Both the position numbers and the translations under genes were made by a program. The notes under the pieces were generated by a model. That model was not told the origin of the DNA. It worked only from the letters and a program-made list of their open reading frames with translations, and made no database searches. Of a DNA stretch of 19,161 nucleotides, positions 14,474 through 19,161 are shown piece by piece. Positions within the stretch are counted from its first letter, which is position 1. Each line of letters opens with the position of its first letter. The DNA is from GBS-DC sp037442365 (lineage in GTDB: Bacteria > Armatimonadota > Fimbriimonadia > Fimbriimonadales > GBS-DC), in the NCBI GenBank assembly GCA_037442365.1, contig JBBIQK010000054.1, positions 1 through 19,161 of the forward strand, read 5' to 3'.

Positions 14474-14963
14474 TGCATCGCCACTCATCTATCTGGCTAA
14501 AATAGGGCGCCTGCAATTACTGCGAGAGTTCCATTCTCAGGTTCTGGCGCCGCCAGCGGTCTGGAGAGAAGTCGTTGAGCGCGGTCAAGCATATCCTGAA
14601 ACGCCCATAATCGAGCGCGCGTTTCGAGACGGTTGGCTTCAGCAAAAATCAATATCGGACAGTGTTCTGGTATCTTTGTTGAAATTGCAGCTGGACGAGG
14701 GAGAGGCAGAGGCGATTGCGTTAGCGCTTCAGGAACGAACCGAGGTTGTCCTGCTGGATGACTCGCAGGCGCGTCTGATGGCGCGTCGCCTGAATTTGCA
14801 GGTGACAGGCGTGGTGGGTATCCTCATTAGAGCGAAGCGTGAGGCAAAGATAGTTTCTCTAAAGCAGGAGATAGACCGTCTCCGCGAGCAAGGAGGCTTT
14901 TGGTTGGCGGAGCATGTGGTGCAGCGCGCCCTACAAGCGGTGGGGGAGAACGACCAGGTATAG
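14454..14963 (+). CDS. DUF3368 PIN-like protein (putative RNase toxin)
   Basis: This is a predicted PIN-fold metal-dependent nuclease of the DUF3368 family, the likely toxin of the pair. From the ATG at 14454 the protein has 169 aa and opens with MPRAVSNASPLIYLAKIGRL, the family's standard N-terminus. Acidic residues at the PIN positions are visible: E39 in WREVV, D81/E82/E84/E86 in the DEGEAEAIAL helix and D102/D103 in LLDDSQAR. The first acidic site is Asn7, which is common in this family (VSNASPLI versus VSDTSPLI). It overlaps the UPF0175 gene by 20 nt. Toxicity is inferred from the family and arrangement. Confidence 0.8.
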   Translation: MPRAVSNASPLIYLAKIGRLQLLREFHSQVLAPPAVWREVVERGQAYPETPIIERAFRDGWLQQKSISDSVLVSLLKLQLDEGEAEAIALALQERTEVVLLDDSQARLMARRLNLQVTGVVGILIRAKREAKIVSLKQEIDRLREQGGFWLAEHVVQRALQAVGENDQV

Positions 14964-14979
14964 TGAATACTCTCCAGGC

Positions 14980-15003
14980 ATCCAGTGCTTACCTGGATTT
15001 ATT
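14980..15003 (+). terminator. Weak hairpin between convergent genes
   Basis: ATCCAG (14980-14985) pairs with CTGGAT (14993-14998) around a 7-nt loop and is followed by TTATT on the + strand. It lies 16 nt past the DUF3368 stop and touches the end of the convergent minus-strand gene. With a 6-bp stem it is a weak terminator candidate. Confidence 0.3.
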
Positions 15004-15607
15004 CAAGTCGCCCGAATCGACTGCGGAAAGCTAAGCGCACGGCGTCCCACTGGAGGCGCATCAGGGCGCGCAGCAGCCGAATCCCCGCTTCGCACTCTTC
15101 CTGCGAGAGCGCCCGCGCCGCCGCGCCGCAGAAATACGCCAGACACTGCATGGGGCGATGGGTCTGCGGCAGGCGACAGCCCTGACAGGTCAGCTCGTTG
15201 CAGCAGCCCGCCGCGTGCGGAACGCCGCTATGCAACAGCGCGCCCTGCGCCTGCGCCAGTGTCAGCCCCACCATCTGCCCCGTATGTCGGCGGGCGCGGG
15301 TGTGTTCCGTGTCGGGCTGCTGCATCACTCGATCCAGGAAGGCGTCGCGTTCCCGTGTGCCTTTGCAGCAGTGCCCGCAGGTCGCGCACACATGCGCATG
15401 GCTGTTGCTGATGGCGCCCAGCCCGCGCTGGATTTCCATCCGCCGCAGGTTTAGTTCCGCCCACGCGCGGGAACACTGCAGCGAGCGCATCCGCGCCCGA
15501 TGCGCCACGAGGCGCGCCGCGTGATTGCAGACAATCTCCCATGCGCGAAACAGCGGACGCGAGTAGAACAGGAACACCATCCGTGTTGTCCAGCGGGCGG
15601 GTCTCAT
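14999..15607 (-). CDS. Cysteine-rich protein, YkgJ-like Fe/Zn-binding domain
   Basis: This 202-aa protein has a metal-binding pattern of the YkgJ/UPF0153 type: CATCGHCCKG (74-83), GCC (134-136), CQGC (141-144), then HRPMQCLAYFC (150-160). These cysteines can bind a zinc ion or an Fe-S cluster; the family's function is not established. A first part (1-70) is basic, with a few hydrophobic residues near VFLFY. The ATG at 15605-15607 overlaps the TGA of the ABC gene upstream (ATGA) and has an AGGAGG a few bases ahead, so the two genes form an operon. The much longer frame back to 16081 is antisense-like composition inside the ABC gene and is not used. Confidence 0.7.
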   Translation of the reverse strand: MRPARWTTRMVFLFYSRPLFRAWEIVCNHAARLVAHRARMRSLQCSRAWAELNLRRMEIQRGLGAISNSHAHVCATCGHCCKGTRERDAFLDRVMQQPDTEHTRARRHTGQMVGLTLAQAQGALLHSGVPHAAGCCNELTCQGCRLPQTHRPMQCLAYFCGAAARALSQEECEAGIRLLRALMRLQWDAVRLAFRSRFGRLE

Positions 15608-17298
15608 ACGGTCGCCTCCTGCATCGTTGCGCCGACCATCGCCGCGCCAATCGCCTCGCGCGAGAACGCCTCTCGCGCGAACTCCTGCACGATGGTGCCC
15701 TTGAACAGCACGGCGATGCGGTCGCAGTGTTCCATCAGCTCGTCGAGGTCGAACGCAATCACCAGCGCCGCCATGCCCTGCTGGCAGGCGGCTCGAATCG
15801 CCTCGTAGGTCGCCTGCGCGCCGCGGATGTCCAGACCGCGCGTGGGGGCGTAGGCAATCAGCAGGCGCGGGCTGCCATGCAGCGCGCGGGCAATCACCAG
15901 CCGCTGCTGGTTGCCGCCCGACAGTTGCACAATCGGCGCACGCAGGGACGGGATTTTGACCTGAAAGCGTTGCACAAGCTGCTCGGCGCGCTGGCGAATG
16001 GCGCGCGGTTTGAACCAGCCGAGCGTTTGCAGGTCGGGGTCGCGCTGCGCGCCCAGAATGGCGTTTTCCAGCACGCTCCACTGGGGCGCCATCATGCGGC
16101 GGAAGCGGTCATCGAACAGGTAGCGCACGCCCGCCTGAATGCGCCGCGCGGTGCTCCAGCGGTGCATCGGCTCGCCCTGCAGCAGGATTTCGCCCCGTGC
16201 GACGGGACGCAGCCCCGCCAGCGCTTCCATCAGCTCCGCCTGCCCGCTGCCGTCCACACCCGCAATCCCGACAATCTCGCCCGCACGCACTGTGAGGTTC
16301 AACCCCTGCACCCCCCAGCCACTGCGTTCCGACGCGACATAGGTCAGCCGGATGCCCGACGGCTTCGGCGCAACCGTCGATTGCACTTCCCAGCCGCCCC
16401 GATCGGAAGCGACATACAGGTTGCGCAGCAGGAGAGTCTCCCTCCCCGCCTGCGGGGAGGGCTGGGGTGGGGCTGGTTCCGCCTCTACACGCGGGGAGGG
16501 AGACTCTGTACCCATCGGGGCGTTTGCGTCCTCGCCGATTATCCACCGTGTGAGCGTCTGGACGTCCACCGCTGCGGTGGGCGCGTCGGCAATCTTGCGT
16601 CCCCCGCGCAACACCGTCACGCAGTCCGCATAGCGCAACGCCTCGTTGAGTTTGTGCGTCACCAGCAAAATCGTGCGTCCCTGCGCTTTGAGGCGCATCA
16701 GCACCTCAAACAGCGTGTCCACATCGCGCGGCGAGAGCATCGCCGTCGGCTCATCCAGAATCAGAATCTCGGCGTCGCGCCACAGGAGTTTGAGAATCTC
16801 CAGCTTCTGGCGTGCGGCGACGCTCAGGTCGGCGGCGGGGCGGTTCCAGTCGGGCTGGAACTCCAGCGCGTCCGCGAGTTGCTCGGCGCGTGCGCGCGCG
16901 GCGGCGCGGTCGAGCCAGCCCGCGACACGGGTCGGCTCCGCGCCCAGGATCAGGTTATCCAGCGCGCTCAGCTCGGGGATGATGCTGTAGTGCTGACTCA
17001 CCATGCCGATGTGGTGGGCAATCGCGTCGGCGGGGCTGCGAAACTGCACGCGCTTGCCGCGCAGGTAAATCTCGCCCCCATCGGGCGCGTAGTAGCCGTA
17101 CAGGATGCGCATCAGCGTGGTTTTGCCCGCGCCGTTCTCGCCCATAATCGCGTGCAATGCGCCAGCCGCAACCTGAAAATCGACCGCGTCGCAGGCGATC
17201 AGCGCGCCGAATCGCTTGGTCACCTGACGCATCTCGATGAGCGGCGGCGCGCTGTCTGTAGTGGGCGTTTCCGCACGCGGCGCAGAATGCGTGTGCAT
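15604..17298 (-). CDS. Two-domain ABC ATPase of the nucleoside/simple-sugar importer type
   Basis: This cytosolic ATPase has two fused ABC domains, like those that power BMP-lipoprotein (YufO/NupO-type) nucleoside importers or ribose-type sugar importers. Domain 1 has Walker A GENGAGKT (53-60), signature LSVAARQK and Walker B ILILDEPTAML. Domain 2 has the family's altered Walker A GVDGSGQAEL, signature LSGGNQQR and LLIAYAPTRGLDIRG. The start at 17298 gives 564 aa, with AGGGAGAG just upstream; a longer frame to 18312 runs antisense to the portal gene. The inter-domain linker carries two in-frame 75-nt repeat structures (see repeats). No permease or binding lipoprotein is encoded in the window; the following gene is the cysteine-rich protein. 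Confidence 0.9.
   Translation of the reverse strand: MHTHSAPRAETPTTDSAPPLIEMRQVTKRFGALIACDAVDFQVAAGALHAIMGENGAGKTTLMRILYGYYAPDGGEIYLRGKRVQFRSPADAIAHHIGMVSQHYSIIPELSALDNLILGAEPTRVAGWLDRAAARARAEQLADALEFQPDWNRPAADLSVAARQKLEILKLLWRDAEILILDEPTAMLSPRDVDTLFEVLMRLKAQGRTILLVTHKLNEALRYADCVTVLRGGRKIADAPTAAVDVQTLTRWIIGEDANAPMGTESPSPRVEAEPAPPQPSPQAGRETLLLRNLYVASDRGGWEVQSTVAPKPSGIRLTYVASERSGWGVQGLNLTVRAGEIVGIAGVDGSGQAELMEALAGLRPVARGEILLQGEPMHRWSTARRIQAGVRYLFDDRFRRMMAPQWSVLENAILGAQRDPDLQTLGWFKPRAIRQRAEQLVQRFQVKIPSLRAPIVQLSGGNQQRLVIARALHGSPRLLIAYAPTRGLDIRGAQATYEAIRAACQQGMAALVIAFDLDELMEHCDRIAVLFKGTIVQEFAREAFSREAIGAAMVGATMQEATV
16306..16416 (-). repeat. Imperfect 75-nt-period tandem repeat in the ABC linker
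   Basis: Two 36-nt copies (16306-16341 and 16381-16416) match at 27 of 36 positions by my count and lie exactly 75 nt (25 codons) apart. In the ABC protein they encode YVASERSGWGVQ and YVASDRGGWEVQ, separated by STVAPKPSGIRLT. Only one copy is needed before the second ABC domain, so the other looks like an in-frame duplication or insertion. Confidence 0.7.
16433..16507. repeat. 75-bp palindromic element with 17-bp perfect inverted ends, in frame in the ABC gene
   Basis: AGAGTCTCCCTCCCCGC (16433-16449) is the exact reverse complement of 16491-16507. Inside the left end, CCTCCCCGC and GCGGGGAGG form a second palindrome (16441-16460). The element is 75 bp, a multiple of three, and adds about 25 residues (ESPSPRVEAEP... 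QAGRETL) to the linker between the ABC domains without breaking the frame. It resembles REP-like or protein-inserted palindromic elements. Confidence 0.75.
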
Positions 17299-17388
17299 AC
17301 TCTCCCTGTTCGCCCGCGCAGGCAAAATCCCTGCCGCCCCCGTTGACCGCGCCTGAACGCCCCGTCCCTGCAAGCGGAGAGGCAAACG

Positions 17389-18456
17389 ATGCGCTGGTTT
17401 CGCAAACGCACGGTCAACCTGACGCGCGAGTACGCGCCCGTGGAGATCGACACCTTCGGCGCGCGCGACCCCGCCGAGTTCGACGACCTCATCAGCCAGC
17501 ACGGCTACGCTGTCTACGAGCGCATGCTCACCGATGCGCATGTGAAAGCGTGCCTGAACCTGAAGCGGTGGGGCGTGCTGAGCGTCCCGTGGCGACTGGA
17601 GCCTGCCGACGACAGCCCCGACGCCCAGCGCGTGCATGCGGCGATTGCCTACACGCTGCAGACGATGCAGGGTGGCGTGTTCGGATTGCTCTGGCGCGTG
17701 CTGGACGCCCTCGCGAAGGGGTGCGCGATTCTCGAAAAGCTCTACGCCTATCGCGCCGAGCCGCCTTTCGCGGGCTACTGGACGCTCGTCGGCTTCAAAG
17801 CCAAAAACCCCGCCCTGTTCCGCTTCGAGGTGGACGCCTATCGAAATGTGCGCGCGCTGATTCTGCACGCGCCCGACGGCAGGCAACTCGCCCTGCCGCG
17901 CGAGAAGTTCATCCTGTACGCCTACAACCCGCGCTACGAATCGCCCGCAGGCGAGTCCGACCTGCGCGCCGCCTATCGCGCATGGCGCAGCAAGGAGCGC
18001 ATCCTGCAACAGTGGGAGATTTTCCTCTCCAAGTACGCCTCGCCGACGCTGATTGGCGTCTACAGGCGCGGCTTGCCCCCCGCCCAGCAGGAAGAGCTGC
18101 TGCGCGCGCTGGACAAGGTGCAACAGGAGACGGCGATGATTGTGCCCGAAGAGGTGCAGGTGCGCGCGCTGGAGTTCAAGCAGTCGGGCGCGGAGAGCTT
18201 TGCGCAGGCAATCGCGCACCACAACGCCGAGATTGCCAAAAGCATTCTGGGCGAGACGCTCACCACCGACGAGGGGCAACGCGTGGGCAGCCTCGCGCTG
18301 GGGCAGGTGCATCTGAAGGTGTTGCAGACGCAGCTGCGCGCTCTGCGCGCCGAGTTAGCCGAGCGCGTGATGCACGATCAGGTCATCCGCCCGCTGGTGA
18401 AGCTCAACTTCGGCGACGCGCCCATGCCGCGATTCGTCTGGGACGAGGAACTATAG
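17389..18456 (+). CDS. Isolated phage portal protein, Mu gp29-like (DUF935)
   Basis: In Mu-like phages this family forms the dodecameric portal through which DNA enters and leaves the head. The 355-aa protein shows the family course: LISQHGYAVYERMLTDAHV, then LKRWGVLSVPWRLEP, a middle LPREKFILYAYNPR with ESPAGESDLRAAYRAW, FLSKYASPTLIGVY, and the distinctive ILGETLTTDEGQRVGSLALG followed by VH. It is shorter than Mu gp29, which is near 500 residues, but no frame break is seen. GGAGAGG lies about 6 nt before the ATG. It is divergent from the ABC gene (90 nt apart) and convergent with a membrane protein gene. No terminase, head, tail or integrase gene is in the window, so it is either a prophage edge, a remnant or a domesticated gene. 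Confidence 0.8.
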   Translation: MRWFRKRTVNLTREYAPVEIDTFGARDPAEFDDLISQHGYAVYERMLTDAHVKACLNLKRWGVLSVPWRLEPADDSPDAQRVHAAIAYTLQTMQGGVFGLLWRVLDALAKGCAILEKLYAYRAEPPFAGYWTLVGFKAKNPALFRFEVDAYRNVRALILHAPDGRQLALPREKFILYAYNPRYESPAGESDLRAAYRAWRSKERILQQWEIFLSKYASPTLIGVYRRGLPPAQQEELLRALDKVQQETAMIVPEEVQVRALEFKQSGAESFAQAIAHHNAEIAKSILGETLTTDEGQRVGSLALGQVHLKVLQTQLRALRAELAERVMHDQVIRPLVKLNFGDAPMPRFVWDEEL

Positions 18457-18472
18457 CGCGCCTGATGCGCCC

Positions 18473-18961
18473 TCACGCTTTCCGCCTGTAGAGCCAGTAC
18501 GCTCCCCCGATTGCCAGCAGGATTGCCGCGCCCACAGGAATCGCGACAGGCGCGGCATAGGCGAACCCGATAATCCATACCGGCGCCATCAGGATTCCCA
18601 GAAAGGTCAGTCCGACGCCCAGCACGCCCCAGCCGACGGCGTTCGCACCTGCAGACGCAGACAGCAGCAGTCCGAGTCCAATCCCCAGCGCCGTGAGCAG
18701 CGCCAGCGTGACCCCCAGAGAACGAAAGAAGTCTGGCGAGCGCCACAACAACACCGCGCCCAGCACGGCGCTGGGGAGCGCAACGAGCGCGCCGACGCCG
18801 CCGCCTATGAAAAACACAAACACATACTGCCCGTCGCGCAACATTTCGGGATCCTGCGCCATGAAGACTCCGTGCAGAATCAGCGCGGTGCATTCCGCGC
18901 CTGTAATCAGCGTAAGCGCGATTACCAATCCAACTGAGAGTATGCTCGGTCTGGCGTCCAT
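18473..18961 (-). CDS. Small membrane protein with four predicted helices, function unknown
   Basis: This 162-aa protein is almost wholly hydrophobic. About four helices are visible: roughly 8-32, 46-72, 82-103 and 107-158 (the last long enough for two), with a short charged loop AQDPEMLRDGQ and a basic C-terminus YRRKA, suggesting the tail is cytosolic. I recognise no family motif. The ATG at 18961 has GGGGGT 5-6 nt upstream. It converges with the portal gene, stop codons 16 nt apart, without a terminator between them. Confidence 0.6.
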   Translation of the reverse strand: MDARPSILSVGLVIALTLITGAECTALILHGVFMAQDPEMLRDGQYVFVFFIGGGVGALVALPSAVLGAVLLWRSPDFFRSLGVTLALLTALGIGLGLLLSASAGANAVGWGVLGVGLTFLGILMAPVWIIGFAYAAPVAIPVGAAILLAIGGAYWLYRRKA

Positions 18962-19045
18962 CAGCGACCCCCATCCCAGAGTACCCCATCCGCCCTATTG
19001 ACGCTGTAGGACTTTTGTCCCGATTTAGGGATGGGGTCATTGGCA

Positions 19046-19161
19046 TCAATTTAAGCCCTCCTCACCTTGCACCAACTGAAAGGTCGCAGGACGCCTCCGA
19101 CGCCGACAGACACGACACCCCGACCAACACCGCCTAAACGCCTCCACCACATCCCCCAAAC
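19046..19161 (-). CDS. Possible C-terminal fragment of a gene leaving the window
   Basis: An open frame enters from the right edge and ends at a TGA (19046-19048). The 37 visible residues include VVEAFRRCWSGCRVCRRRRR and then PATFQLVQGEEGLN, an Arg/Cys-rich stretch with a plausible protein-like end. It is too short to identify; a transposase C-terminus is a guess only. The rest of 18962-19161 shows no gene, RNA or terminator that I can support. Confidence 0.25.
   Translation of the reverse strand, partial: LGDVVEAFRRCWSGCRVCRRRRRPATFQLVQGEEGLN

Noticed and set aside
15541..17346. A 601-codon open frame on the + strand opposite the ABC gene
   Set aside because: It has the composition of an antisense shadow (Arg/His/Ala/Gln-rich); the minus strand carries all ABC motifs.
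17299..18312. N-terminal extension of the minus-strand ABC frame by 338 codons
   Set aside because: It runs antisense to the portal gene, has no domain, and a ribosome binding site plus ATG at 17298 fits the usual ABC start.
18456..18473. Terminator between the convergent portal and membrane protein genes
   Set aside because: Only a short imperfect GCGC pairing is present, with no T tract on either strand.
1..19161. CRISPR arrays, tRNA, rRNA genes or complete insertion sequences
   Set aside because: No regularly spaced direct repeats, no cloverleaf or rRNA-like stretch in the short gaps, and no complete transposase were seen.

Overview
The window is about 19.2 kb of GC-rich bacterial chromosome with tightly packed genes. 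I cannot name the organism. An exosortase locus, a K+-type membrane pyrophosphatase and a secreted protein with a dockerin-like half repeat (DVNGDGIVDDAD) would fit a lineage such as Armatimonadota; this is a weak inference from gene style, not an identification.

Layout. 1-1810 (+): a membrane-anchored polysaccharide deacetylase with a possibly leaderless start, then a secreted dockerin-like protein closed by a clear intrinsic terminator. 1868-3903 (-): a membrane-integral pyrophosphatase (hppA type). From a divergent promoter region near 3948-3988, a long + strand gene row runs to 14184. It holds a short leader ORF, a Wza-type export protein, a Wzz/Wzc-type chain-length protein with an altered Walker A, a short-form phosphoglycosyl transferase, a nucleotide-sugar epimerase, a UbiA-type decaprenyl-phosphate phosphoribosyltransferase homologue, a GtrA-type membrane protein, an exosortase, an EpsI-type partner, an ABC ATPase with several changed catalytic motifs and no permease, a NudF-type Nudix hydrolase and riboflavin synthase. 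Many junctions overlap (ATGA or 13-14 nt). 14197-14963 (+): a UPF0175/DUF3368 toxin-antitoxin-like pair with its own extended -10 promoter. 14999-17298 (-): a two-domain sugar/nucleoside-type ABC ATPase followed by a cysteine-rich YkgJ-like protein. 17389-18456 (+): an isolated Mu gp29-like portal gene. 18473-18961 (-): a small four-helix membrane protein. The last 200 bases hold only a possible C-terminal fragment of a gene leaving the window.

How it fits together. The central block is an envelope/exopolysaccharide locus: lipid-linked sugar priming (phosphoglycosyl transferase), nucleotide-sugar supply (epimerase), a lipid-phosphate pentose branch (UbiA plus GtrA), periplasmic chain control and export (Wzz/Wzc-like, Wza-like) and exosortase processing (exosortase plus EpsI). 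It has no Wzx, no Wzy, no ordinary glycosyltransferase and no visible sorting-signal substrate in the window, so those parts must lie elsewhere. The most unusual items are the degenerate nucleotide-binding proteins in the EPS row, the pairing of exosortase with a polyprenyl-phosphoribose branch, two 75-nt repeat structures kept in frame inside an ABC transporter linker, and the lone phage portal gene.
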